A stretch of 64,000 bases of DNA from Symbiodinium microadriaticum (lineage: Eukaryota; Sar; Dinophyceae; Suessiales; Symbiodiniaceae). The notes under the pieces were generated by a model. That model saw only the letters and a list, made by a program, of their open reading frames with translations. It made no database searches and was not told the DNA's origin. The first letter of the stretch is position 1. Every line of letters begins with the position of its first letter. The DNA lies in the NCBI GenBank assembly GCA_001939145.1, contig LSRX01000131.1:59147-123146 (forward strand). Direction: 5' to 3'. The position numbers and the translations under genes were made by a program. Positions 12,501 to 23,755 of this stretch are shown here, in pieces.

Positions 12501-12870
12501 TTGGGCAAAGGATTGGCGGCCTTCAACTTTTCGTCCTGCCTGGTATCCGGCTCAGCCGCCATGGTCGGCCTCCTCGCGTCCTCAGGCTGAGCCTTTGTGG
12601 CACTCACGCACTACTACGGTTCCTCCCCGACCGGCATATCCCATCCGGCCCTTCCCTCAGCAGCAACCCCGACTGCAGCGACCCTTCCCCTCGCTGCGAG
12701 CACCACCTCGCAACCTGCACCACGTGCTGCCAAAGCTGCCTGAAGCTCGGCCAGTCAGAGGCCAGGAGTACAAAGCCGTTGCTCCTATCAGCTCCACAGA
12801 AACGACCTTGGCACTACGGCCGGACGAGGTCCGCAGCCCAGCCTGTTGCGCTTTATCAGAGCTTCGGTTA
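9600..12870. other. no gene recognised
   Basis: Mixed-composition unique sequence with scattered open frames of up to 177 codons (11623-12156 plus). No conserved motif, repeat or convincing splice chain was seen. Confidence 0.45.
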
Positions 12871-12875
12871 CTCTT

Positions 12876-13597
12876 CGCGCTGTGCATGTGCAAGTTGTTC
12901 AGGTTAAAGCACGAGCAGGTTTAGACAAGCTTAAGAAACGAATCGTAGGGAAGGGTAGCGTGGCTACCAAGTACAGGTGCCTGGTGCCTACTGTGCAGCA
13001 TGGCCTCTGACTCTCACTGTCACTGTTTTTTCGAGGCACCGCCGCCGATAATTGTCTCAGCGGATGCAGCCCCCCGGGCCAGTTCTGTTCCAGCGGATGC
13101 TCTCGGCATGCAGGACCTGCAGGCTCGACGATGCAATTTCGATTTGAATTACAGGGTCGTGTTGTTGAGCGTTGCTGCTTCTGAAGATTTTTTTTTGCAC
13201 GGCTCGCGCTGTGCATGTGCAAGTTGTTCAAGGTTATTAAAGCACGAGCAGGTATGGAAAGGCTTCAGGCTTAAGAGACGAATCGTAGGGAAGGGTAATC
13301 CGGCTACCAAGTACAAGTGCCTAGTGCCGACTGCGCAGCATGGCCTCTGCCTCTCACTGTCACTGGTTGTTCGAGGCGCCGCCGCCGATATTCGCCTCAG
13401 CGGATGCAGCCCCCCGGGCCAGTTCTGTGCCAGCGGATGCTCTCGGCATGCAGGCCCTGCAGGCTCGACGATGCAATTTCGATTTGAATTACAGGGTCGT
13501 GTTGTTGAGCGTTGCTGCTGCTGAAGATTTTTTTTTGCACGGCTCGCGCTGTGCATGTGCAAGTTGTTCAAGGTTATTAAAGCACGAGCAGGTTTGG
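12876..13597. repeat. direct tandem duplication, unit 329-340 bp, two copies plus a partial third
   Basis: The anchor CGCGCTGTGCATGTGCAAG occurs at 12876, 13205 and 13545. Each unit carries the same order of landmarks: AAAGCACGAGCAGGT, GGATGCAGCCCCCCGGGCC, GCAATTTCGATTTGAATTAC and a T-run of 9 before the next anchor. The two full copies are roughly 95% alike by eye, so the duplication is young. The similar open frames at 13000-13524 and 13340-13864 result from the duplication. Confidence 0.85.
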
Positions 13598-14245
13598 AAA
13601 AGGATTTATGTCAGGCCAGCAACCAAGCAGCGTCCGAACCTTGGAAGACACAATGGCAAACCTATACAAGAAACCACTCGGCAAAAGCCAGGCTGTCTTA
13701 TAGCTGCACTTGATGGCTTGCTAAGATCGAAAGCGGTGCTGCAGGATGTTTTTTGGGGTGTCCGCGGCTTCAGGCCTTCAAAAACAAGGCACTCAGGGGC
13801 TTTGAAACTGTTCCCTGCGAAAAGAGAACGTAAACATCGCAGCCAAAACCTCTCAACGGTGTAGCCTCATCTGTGCTCCACAGACCCAAGTGCACCGATC
13901 GGCGTGGCGCAAGAAACAGGTTGGGGAACCACATACTGGTTACAGCTGTTGGAATGAGATGAACATCCGGACCTTACAGTCGAGGATTTCAATCGTACAG
14001 GTACTCCCACCTACCAGCGCCGTGGATGGTGTGCAGCAGGCTTACAATCAGCCCAACCGGAACAACCAAAGTCTCTTAAGGGTACCATTGTCTTGTTGGA
14101 ACTGACACTTCTACGGCTTATGAGCATGCATGCCTGTGTGCAGGCCTCACCTTTCGGCACCGCGACGTCGTTACTTCACCTGCCGCCACCGACTCTCCAG
14201 GACTGCTGTGCAAAGAGGCCATGTAAGCCATCCTCGAGAATGTAA

Positions 14246-15980
14246 ATCGCCCATGCCTTGGAAGCTGCAGAGGATTACCAAAAGAAAGAGTTCAAGACGT
14301 TTCTTGACAATCAGACGGAGATTCGGCCTCTAGATGACCATGCCATCCGTGCCGCCAACCGGATGGAGAAGTTTAGGAAGACGAAAAAACTTATCCACCT
14401 AGGATCTGGCCATAACATCAGACAAGACAGTATGGCAGCATGGGCAACGAGGAAGGTTCGGCAGGCGATGGAAACGATTGTCCCTAGCAGCCGCAGCAAC
14501 GCCCCCCAGCAGCTGGACTTCGACTTCGACACACGCACACTGGGCGACATGATGAACACAGGGTTTTGGAAGAAGATTGGTGACCTGGGGATTGAGCTGG
14601 GACACAAAGAGATTTCAGGCAGTGCTGCTTTGGCAGACCAGCTGCTTGCTTTGCCGCCACCGCCGCCGCCGGCAGAGGGGCTGCTTGCTTTGCCGCCACT
14701 TCCGCCGCCGCCACCTCCGACCAGTCCGCCCAGATTCAGGAGTGACAGCCGGAGCCCGGGGCGGCGCCAGCAGAGTAGATCGAGGACCGGGGCCGACTTT
14801 TGAGAGTCCTGGAAGGGAATGTTTAAACACACATATGTATTGGAGCATGTTAAGGGACTCGTCATTTTGCAACCCCGCTAGGAGAGCTAGGAGAGACTGT
14901 GACGTGGTCCCACCCGATGAACCAGAGTGTGTAATGTTTCGCACCTGCCGCCCACACGTTGGTTGAAGCCGTTTAAACACGTTCGGGCGACAGGTGGCAT
15001 ATGTTTAAACATTTTGTGTTTTATCATTTTTGTTTTAAACCGTTTAGGGATGTTCGGCCACAAGTGGGATGCGTTTAAACATATTGCCTTTGAGTTTTGG
15101 TTTAAAGCGTGTAAACACTTCCGCCGCCCAAATCCTGTCGAGGACCCCGCGAAATAGTCGTCAAACTCCACGTGACGAGAGGCGCAGAGCAAGGAGTCCA
15201 CCAAAGGCTCGGATGAGCCAGCTGCGAAGAAACATGCTGGAGCACATCAGCAAGGAAGCGGAACGTTTCCAAGTTCCGCGCCGCAATTTCAAATATGAGA
15301 AACTTGATGTGCGTGATATAGAGACAAGCGGTGAGACCATCGACAAGGAGACATATGATGAATTGGTACATGACCTCCAATTGGGAAGGCAGGTGGACAC
15401 ACTTCCTCCGTTGGTGGTGATCAAGTTCGTCGGAACACCACCAAGCCGATCAGTTCATGTGGCGGTGTTTGGCAATGCGCAGCTGCAAGCAGCAAAGGAA
15501 CATCAGCAGCGGAGCAGAGGCAGAGGAGACTTGCAGCTTAGATGTGACGTCTTTGAAGATGTCAACTTCCTTGGCGAAGAGAAAGTGCCCGCACCTCTGG
15601 CTTGCAAACTGGTGCTGCAGTCGGAGGATCAGATGGCCTGCTTGCGTCGTTTCCTCGCGAACAAGCGTCACGCAGCATACGATCCCGCAGAGACGGGAAG
15701 CAGCGTGCTGCACAAGTTCAAAGACAACGTGCGAGTGGTGGATGTGAAAGACATCCGTCACTCTCACGACGCTGTGAACATGCATTTTGCGCATGGCGCA
15801 CACAAGGGACAGTCAGTCCAAACACTGGTGGAGGATCTGATTTCAGGGAAGCTCGCGCCGAGAGACATCACGCCACTGGTGTTGCTCGAACTGAAAGAGG
15901 GAGAATATTGGGCTATCTTTGGAAATAGGCGCCTCAAGGCTTTGACGCTTGGCGAGAATTTCCTTATTCTTCTTGCATGA
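14246..15980 (+). CDS. protein with two ParB/sulfiredoxin-like modules (two visible exons)
   Basis: Exon A (open from 14246, so its true start is upstream or spliced) encodes a charged N-terminal part, then proline blocks (PPPPPPA, PPPPPPTSPP) and an Arg/Ser tail. Exon B (15143-15980) continues the Arg-rich linker and holds two related modules. The first runs from LDVRDIETSG to VAVFGNAQLQAAKE, the second from VDVKDIRHSHDAVNMHFAHG to WAIFGNRRLKAL. The pattern D-I, a helix, a PL-V strand and a final GN-R-L turn resembles the ParB/sulfiredoxin fold, whose GNRRL loop binds nucleotide or partner. In the first module GNRRL has become GNAQL, so perhaps only the second is active. The exons join in frame across a GA-AG intron of 358 bp. 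The protein stops soon after GNRRLKAL, so a further 3' exon is possible. Family assignment is by motif only. Confidence 0.6.
14785..15142 (+). other. GA-AG intron flanked by a 9-bp direct repeat, rich in GTTTAAAC
   Basis: TCGAGGACC occurs at 14780-14788 and 15138-15146 in the same codon phase (Ser-Arg-Thr). Cutting before GA at 14785 and after AG at 15142 joins the two Arg/Ser-rich exons in frame and leaves a G as first base of the exon, the dinoflagellate acceptor preference. The intron holds five or six copies of GTTTAAAC or near variants, the same motif that builds the satellite downstream of the gene. Confidence 0.65.
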
Positions 15981-16189
15981 GCAGTTTCGAAGCTAACGGT
16001 CTGCATTTCAGAGCTTGTAAGCGTTCTTTTATCGACTTTATGTGAGGAAAGAGTTCCGCGAGCGCAAGCGACGTCCTGGTCCCGTCTTGATGGATTGCCT
16101 GGTGTGGGACAAGGCATGGCATTCCAAAAACACTCAACGACTATGCCGCAGTGAAGGGGTCGATTGAAACACGCTTAGAAATCAAAAAC

Positions 16190-17000
16190 TTAAACAGGTT
16201 TAAACATGTTTGGCCAGTCGGTGGATGTTTGTTTATTTATTTGTGTAAGCAGTGTCGTCACATTTAAATGTTTAAACCACGGTTAGACACACTTGTGCCA
16301 ACTCCCGGAGTGACACATGTGTTTAAACCCCACGTTAAAACGCATGTTAAACAGTTGCCTGAGAGCCACGTATCCCGATGGTGTTTAAGCCCATGGTTAA
16401 AAACATGTTAAAACTCCCAGAGTGCCACACATCCCGAAGGTCCTTAAACCAGCGTAGACACACGATGGAAACAGTTCCCTGAATGCCATATATCCCGAAT
16501 GTGTTCAAACGGATGGCTAAACACACGTTTAAAAAGTTCCCAGCGTGCCACGCATCCTGAATCCGTGTGAACAAATGTTCAAATATCTGCTTAAAAAGTT
16601 CCCTCAGTGCCCCACATCCCCAATGTGCTTAAACCTGTGTGTAAACACAGGCCTCAACAGTTGCTGAGTGCCACACATCCCGGATGTGTTTAAATCCATA
16701 ATTGAACACATGTTCAAACAGCTCCCTGAGTGCCGCACATCCCGAATCTGTTTAATCCGATCCGTTTGTTTAACCAATTCCCGGAGTGCCACGCATCCCC
16801 AACGTGCTTAAACCCATGCTGAAACCATTCCCTGCGTGCCACACCCTTCAATGTGCTTAAACACATGTTTCAACAGCCCGAATGTGTTTAAACCCATGTT
16901 TAAACAGTTCCCTGAGCCCCACACAGCCCGAATGTGTCTTTTCCCATGCTCGAATAGTTCCCTGAGCTTCACGCCGCCCGAATGATGTGTGCGGCTTCGG
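16190..17000. repeat. degenerate satellite, unit about 62 bp, built on GTTTAAAC
   Basis: Units follow the pattern AGTTCCCTGAGTGCCACACATCCCGAATGTGTTTAAACCCATG. The CCACACATCCCGAA box recurs near 16364, 16422, 16484, 16548, 16610, 16671, 16734, 16790, 16839 and 16918, mostly 55-65 bp apart. Copies are diverged. Scattered GTTTAAAC motifs continue to about 17240. Confidence 0.8.
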
Positions 17001-17329
17001 GCTTGGAGGGCTACTCGGGAATCAGGCTCAAGGTTTAAGCTTCGGGCTCTAGGCCTATCCTTACTGTAGTCCAATAGGCTGGCCTATAGGTGTACCCCTT
17101 TGGTTTAACCTCGTTTAGACTAGTTAGAACGCTGTAAGCATGCTTGAACATGGCTGGTGAGAGGATTCTGCGTTTACGTTTGAAACATGTATGTTTAAAC
17201 ATGTTGCCTCGTGTTTAGTTTAATTTGTTTAAACGGTTCCAACATGACTCGTCCAACGTCCAAGGGTTCCTCTGGTTCAACCATGCAGCCCTTGAACATC
17301 GGCGCGTTGAAACAGTTTGAACAAGACCC

Positions 17330-18832
17330 CCACCCAACCCTGGTACAAGCAGCCTTCGCTTGTCATGTCAATGCTGTTTGCTGGTGCTGATCTTGGGAGG
17401 CCAGTGCACCAGCCTCCCTAGCTTGCAAGCTGATTGCATCCACGACGACAAAGAAACTCAGCTATGCCTGAAACGTGCGATTTCGTCCTTGTGCTGAATC
17501 TCGCATTCCCCTACCCAGAGTCTGACATGTGGATCGAACAGTCTGTCCAGTGTTGAACCCAAGGAACTCCGGAGACCATGCGACCTTCGTGACAAAGGGC
17601 AAGGGCAAAGGCAAAGGGAAGCGCCGACCCTAAGCCGCTTGCCTGAAATTCAGCTCCAGTAGATGTTCAGAGCTCAAGTAATTCGCATACAGAGGAGTTC
17701 CAATTCAAGAACTTTGGGCTGTCGCCTTAAGTTTGTAGCGTGGGTCAAGGTGTCCAGGGTTTTTGTTCTTGTTGATGTTGACGATGGAGCCTTTCATCCT
17801 CAAGCCATGGGTCGTATTAAGAGGGTGGGCAGTAGGTCGGCGGCTCGTGATTGTTGATTCCCGCTGGGTCCTGGCTTTGAGGCGTCGGCTTCAGCCGCAG
17901 GGGGTTGTAACACCCGGGGTTGTATTCTTTTCAATTGGTTGTGTGTGAGTTACTTGAATATCCTTGCTTGCCGCAAAGATATTGGAACCGCACCTGCATT
18001 CCTTCCGGACTTCTCTTGGTTTGGCGATGGTGCTTTTGCATTCGCCCGGAAACCATTAGCAACCAGACCTCCCAATTGCAGATCATTCGATCGCCAAAGC
18101 TTAAACCCCTGCTTAAGATATGAGTGTATGAGTTCTTCCCATGCTAAGAAATGCTGCCTTAGGGCTTCAGGGCCTCACCTCACCTCCTACGCAGTTCAGT
18201 GGAAGGCAGGTGCTGCGTTTCTTGGAGATGCTGCACAAGCGGATGTGCACTTCGCCTTCCAGGCGGCTCAGTTCCGTGCTGAAGGTTTGTGATTGAAGTT
18301 GATGTGCAGATTTCCTAGCGGCTGAGATTGCGGCAGTTTCAGAAAGTAGGAACCGAACTTGGCCGGGCGAGCTCCAATCAAGCTATGTAAGAAAGGGACC
18401 CTTTCTTTTGCCTATGATACATGCCTACGAAAGAAAAGTAGCTCGAACTCCGCTCCGATCACCAGCGAGCAGTTCCGAATGCCTCATGCTCAGTTCCATG
18501 TTTTCGTGGTTCAGTTTTTCTCAGTGGCTGCTTCCTGGAGTTCATCCAGGACACTAGTTGGGGCAAGCACCGGCAGCAGAGGTTGTATGACAAGGGGGGC
18601 GTTTGTAGATGAATCTAGGATGCCTTTTGTGTGGCGAAGCCTGTAAAACGATAAGCAGTAAAACAACACGATATCGTTTGTATCTATGTTACATGAATAC
18701 GATGACAAGTTTTATTGTGATTTCCTGCTAGAGCAACTAGTGCTACTAGCATTACAGGTACTACTTGCTAGCAATTCTGGGGCGACTAGTCCTGTCAGCG
18801 ATGCTACTGCTACCGACACTGGTACGGTCTAC

Positions 18833-18869
<37 letters not shown>

Positions 18870-20000
18870 ACGCCCACTGCCATCGCTACCGGCCATAGGC
18901 TGTAGAGGCCGCACTTGTACAAACTCAGGCTTGCTGAGGCTTGGGGGGCTGCAGTTGTGCAAACTGAGGCTTGAGAGACTGCACTTGCTTCTGCATGCTG
19001 CACCTCTGCAAACTGAAGCTTGGAGGCTTTCCAACATCCGAGGAAAAGGATAACACATCGACAACTTTGGCTTGACAGAGATGCCTTTTGAAAGACATGA
19101 GCATGCCAGCTAGCGAGTTGAGGTGTTGGCAACCTGCTCCGAGGACCTACTGACATCTTCGGATACGTAACTGTAGATGGGTTGTACGGTGCTGCAAGCC
19201 ACCAAGAGCCAAACCTGTTCCACGATAGTCCTTTCTGATACCTTGTACAACGATAAGGAGTAAACAAAGAAGATATCCTAGTTTGGAGAGAAGGGATTCA
19301 GCACCGAGTGTTTGTACAACCTCAACTCAAGCGGCCGACAAGATGTCTTTGGTTTCTTCTACCCAAGTACGTGGTTTGAAGTGCTCGCTTGGTGGACATG
19401 CAGAGATGACTCGGGTTGTGTGCCACATTGTTTTCGCTCTCTGGATGGGCTCCATTTTCAATGCGCATTCACCTTTCCAGCACAAGGTGGAGCTCGACCT
19501 GTCCGCTCTGGGTCTCGGCGCTGTCAAGAGGCGGCCCGTCAGCACGGCAGCGGGACATCCTTTATACTGCTTGCATTTTGACGAACCAACATACGGCTTA
19601 ATTACAACCAATTTCAGGAGTGCCCAGAAACAGGTTTGCTAAGACTGCTAAGACTGCGATAGGATATCTGAGGCTGTGAGCTCCCGCGACGATTTGTGCT
19701 GTGACTCCAGTCTCGCCGTGTGCGAGCGGAGAAAAAAGAGGCCATGTTGGTCTGCCCATTTTGCCCACGTGCGCCTTACCAGAATCACAGCAAATCGCAA
19801 GATTGGGGATTTGACATGGCTGTTCCGAGGCCTCATGTGACAGCTTCCTGGCAGATCCTGGGAGCTCTGCGCCTGTGTAGTGCATTCGGCTGATGCTTTC
19901 GATGGGGCTCCCTGCGGCACCTGTAGAATGTTCGATGTTGCTAAGGCTTTGGACTCGCTGCTTATCGGTGTGGCCTTCCCGCCTGTTCCCAGCGGCGTGG
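17330..20000. other. no gene recognised; short CTG repeat
   Basis: Unique sequence with a (CTG)n run at 18835-18869, followed by three loose copies of a Cys/Ala-Leu-Gln-like block (AAACTGAGGCTTGAGAGACTGCACTTG and relatives, 18917-19025). The N-terminal exons of the downstream acyltransferase gene should lie in this stretch or upstream, but I could not find its NHxxxxD motif. Confidence 0.4.
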
Positions 20001-20009
20001 GGATGACAG

Positions 20010-20726
20010 GTCTGCTTCAGATTCCAGTGATGAGGCGACCATGGCGACCTGGCCAACCCTAGCTGACCTCTGCGCAGACTCTTGTTTTGTCAGGAGTTTG
20101 GCCGTTGCGGCCCAGGCCATTTTCGTGGACCGTAGCAATCCGGAGAGCAGGCAGGATTGTGAGGTCAAGAGTTGTCTTGTGAGGAACGTCTCTGGAGCAG
20201 CAGCGTTTCCCGACTCATCAGTTGTTCCCGATGACCTGCCATCATTGCGAAGGCGCAGTTGCAAAGAGGCTATCCAAGCCAGGGTATCAGAATCCTGGCA
20301 CGGACCGCCGATGATGATCTTCCCTCAGGACGGAATCGAGATCCAATCCCTTTCCGCTAGTGCACAAGTGCTTGCATGGTCTGGCTGCCAACCCATCCGC
20401 CGCGCATGGTGCCAGAATTCTGTGCAGCAAAGGGCGTCATCACCAACGGCTTCGCGCTCACGCAGTTCAACGTCGGCGCTTTTTCTCCGGGAGTGCCGAT
20501 CGTACCTGTCTGCTTGCGATACCCGTGGAGGCACGGGGCTCCCCAGCAAGAAAAGGCCAATACCGTAAAAGGAGACGAACGTTCCAAGTTCCGGGCTCAA
20601 CCGGTACTGGTGCAGTACAGTGTAGTATTAGTCAAGCGCTACACTGCGTAGCAGGTAGCACGCGAGAAAGTAGTCTTGCACTCTTTTTCTTTTTTTTTTG
20701 TTTTTTTTCCCATTCCCCTGCGAAGA

Positions 20727-20792
<66 letters not shown>

Positions 20793-20883
20793 GCTTCTTC
20801 GTGTGGCTTCTAGAACAGCAAAAGTAGTAGTAGTGGTGGTGGTTGTCAAAAAAGGCTACTCGTAGTAGTAGTCGTTGTGGTAG

Positions 20884-20952
<69 letters not shown>

Positions 20953-23173
20953 TAGTAGTACAGTACTAGNAGTAGTAGTAGTAGTAGTAGTAGTACAGTA
21001 CTAGTAGTAGCAGTAATTTACTACTAGTCGTAGCCTCGCTTACTACCGTAAGTAGTGGAGGACGCCGCCGGCCCCCAGCTCGAACAAAGAAAAGCTTTGC
21101 GTGCAGCCTCCTGCGTAGAGTACGCGTAGCGTAATGGCAGAGTACTGGCACTGACAGAGTACTAGTAGAGTACTGGTAGTGTGCCAGGAGAGTACGTACA
21201 AGTAGTGTGCTGGTGGTGTATGTGTAAAGTGCCAGTAGAAGGGATTTGTCTAGACTAGACTAGCGTTAGACTCGGCTATATTCACAGGCTTACAGTGTGC
21301 TGCCTGCATGGGAAGGGTTCGAAAGATCCGACATTGGCATTAGATCGCAGGCATGCCCCATTGCAGGCACTACAACCCCGCCGGCTGCGGAAGGAACCAT
21401 GCGCTGGGAACCGCTCTGTTGCGAACTCTGCTGCAGTTCAAGAACGAGTGCCAGATCGAAATCCTGGACACGTACGTGGGGCCTTTGCATTGTGCATAAA
21501 CAAGCTGTCGCACGATGCTGAATCTTCTTCGGTTAGAGACGTGCAATTTTTTCGTCCCGCAGAGGCACCTTCACCAGAAGAAATTGAAGATGACAGGTGT
21601 CCGGTTTGCATGTACATGTCTTAACTACGTCGTTTTGCGGATTGGGCTCTACAGATAATGCTGCGGTTTAACAGGCTCTTTGCGAACAACGTGAGGAGAG
21701 CCTCCTGGCTGCCACAACAGGTTGAGTATACTATTGATGGGGCCGACAATTCTCATGCCGCAGGGGACAGTCAAGCCGAATATTCGCTAAGGTCATGGCT
21801 GCACGTCTCGGTGTCCCATGCACCGAACAGAGCTATGAAGATGCTTTCCTGGCCTTTGGCTCGCGTGCGCATGTTGGCAGCGACTTCGAGGCACGTCATT
21901 CTTATGCTCAGGGCCAACTCACATGATACGGGTTCTGGCTGCTCGAGGTGGCACGATTGAAGCAGCAGTACAGCTGCAGCGCCGATGACCTAAAGGGCGT
22001 GCTGCGATCCTTCGAGAGATGCAACACGACACTCGGCTGCTGTAAGCGCGCTGCCACAGGGCAGACCCCGCGATTTTTTGCGGCAGCTACATGCGGCGCG
22101 GCGATCCCAGGAGCGACTCCGGGGCCATGGCCTACGATGAGTTTTGCCAGGCCCGCAGTTTTTCAGCCAGCCGAAACTTGAATAGCTTGCCACCCTTTGC
22201 GGGTGCTGGCTGGTCATCACAAGATCGCGCGATGCCATCCAAGCTCAGGGGCCGGAATACTTCGGTTTGGGCTTAGCCTCAGCCGCTTCTGAGCGAGCAC
22301 GAAGCTTTGATGCGAGGCCGTGTCTGGTCTTGGCGGCTCTGGGCGCCTGAGCCAAGAGGCCGCTGGTGCATAGCCTGCCTTCAGTTGCGAATTCCAACTT
22401 GTGGCTTCAGGCGGCTCTCTTCGCTTATTTCGACCAGGCATCGTCGCCGTCTGCAATGCTTCTCTGTGTCCCGGAGCGGTGAGGACAAAAGTGGAGCTGT
22501 CGAGTACAGAGACTTCATTCAGGCCGCGGCCGCGCGCGAATATCCGTTTGGAGCTGTCGTGCGCCGTCGCTGGGCTCCTTCGCTGGGTGCTGAGGTGGCA
22601 GCACTGCTCTCCGGCCGTGGCTCCGAGTCGAGCCGCTTGCAGCTTGCCTTCCTTGTGGCGGCCGCGAAGCCGCAAAGCCATGCAAAGCCGCCTCTTTAAG
22701 AGCCGCCATCTCCAGACTCTAGAGGGCGTCCCTGTGTCTCCCAGAGGACATGGAGGGCGCTGGCAGTGCAGCTGCCAGCTTTGTAGCGCAGCTGACCGAT
22801 GGCGACGCCCCGTCGCAGGCTGCTTTTCTTGGCCCTTCAAATCCCCGATCTGAGCAGTTGGGTCAAGCTCGCTGCAGCCGCTGCGCAGGATCTGTCTTTT
22901 GCAGAGTTCCGGGATTTGGCTTTCTCGCAGCCGGCTCTTGTGGACACCGCGTTGGAGATGCTGAGAAGGCCTCGACACACTCGACACAAGTCTTCAGGAT
23001 TACTGCGCGGGCCGCGGGTGACTGCTAGCTTCGCAGGCACATGCAGATTCCGCGCTTCGAAGGGACAACTGCAGTTGACAAGAAGGAGCAGTGAAGCCCA
23101 GGAAGAATCCTGCAGCTTGAGTCTATGCCGAATGCGGCGGGGACATGCTCCAGGAAATCTGCTGCTCACATGA
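20010..23173 (+). CDS. LPCAT-like lysophospholipid acyltransferase with EF-hands (multi-exon, 5' part not found)
   Basis: Membrane enzyme of the PlsC/LPCAT family, which transfers an acyl group from acyl-CoA to a lysophospholipid. Proposed exons: 20010-20034, 20094-20150, 20253-20328, 20433-20530, 21367-21475, 21565-21596, 21675-21720, 21792-21890, 21948-22027, 22111-about 22149, 22411-22437, 22484-22522, 22595-about 22660 and 22889 onwards. In order they give AIFVDRSNPES (motif II), HGPPMMIFPQ plus GVITNG (motif III), FNVGAFSPGVPIVPV and RYPWRHYNPAG, then LLQFKNECQIEIL, ANNVRRA and EQSYEDAFLAFG. EF-hand loops follow (NTSDSGAMAYDEF, DKSGAVEYRDF), then a C-terminal LSFAEFRDLAF. This is the LPCAT1/2 order. 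Each listed junction up to 22111 keeps frame. Oddities: motif III reads FPQGV where FPEGT is usual, so catalysis may be altered. The NHxxxxD motif I was not found upstream. The junctions after 22150 and the stop at 23173 are less certain. Confidence 0.82.
20729..21010. repeat. triplet repeats with assembly gap inside an LPCAT intron
   Basis: (CTA)n at 20729-20791, (GCA)n at 20885-20937 and (GTA)n at 20937-21010. A single N at 20970 is flanked on both sides by the same repeat string ending in TACAGTACTAG, which looks like two contig ends joined without merging their overlap. The repeat lies in the proposed intron 20531-21366. Confidence 0.85.
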
Positions 23174-23320
23174 CTCACATGTACAGATATTTCTCGGTCT
23201 CACCGGAGCCAATGTCTGGATCTTTACGTTTGCACCCATGACTGAGCATCATCTGATGCCTGGTCACTATGTGTCGAACGAGGTCGACGCTTGGTACACT
23301 CATGTACAGCTCCACCTGCA

Positions 23321-23755
23321 ATGGCTGCTGTCGGATTGACAACAAGCGAAGAGTTGGAGGGAATCTGCTCGTTGATGGACGCCTTGGAAGGAGACCACAA
23401 AGAGCCGAGGATCTTCGAGATCACAGCGGCAGAATGTGGCACTACCAACGGCTTGCTTGTCCAGCGAGGCCAGAGATGCACTTCAGCTGCTACAGGAGTC
23501 CCAGGAATGCGCGCGAAGCTTAGGGCCTTAGGGGAGAGGTTTCGGGACTTTGCACGTCGAGCAGTCTGTGAGGTTTTCTGGCCACCTCATCCTTGGGAGC
23601 TAGCTGCATGTCGGGACCCCGTTGTTGGCTGGTGTCCTCGGAGTTTGCACGTGCGGATGGCAGTATGGCTTCAAGAAGTCGTCCAGTCAAATCCGCGTCC
23701 TATGCTAGCACATTCATTCTGTCGTCTGACAGCCTACCCGAGCTTTCTATCCTAG
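23321..23755 (+). CDS. hypothetical ORF, 144 aa
   Basis: ATG-started frame beginning MAAVGLTTSEELEGICSLMD with an acidic, helical-looking N-terminus and an Arg-rich middle (LRALGERFRDFARRA). No family recognised. It follows the acyltransferase gene on the same strand and may be an exon of another gene. The coding signal is weak. Confidence 0.22.
   Translation: MAAVGLTTSEELEGICSLMDALEGDHKEPRIFEITAAECGTTNGLLVQRGQRCTSAATGVPGMRAKLRALGERFRDFARRAVCEVFWPPHPWELAACRDPVVGWCPRSLHVRMAVWLQEVVQSNPRPMLAHSFCRLTAYPSFLS

Noticed and set aside
16190-17000. CRISPR-like array
   Set aside because: Units are diverged along their whole length with no constant repeat and unique spacers; it is a satellite in a eukaryote genome.
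22217-22987. 256-codon minus-strand frame
   Set aside because: It lies antisense to the EF-hand exons of the acyltransferase gene, which have clear protein homology on the plus strand.
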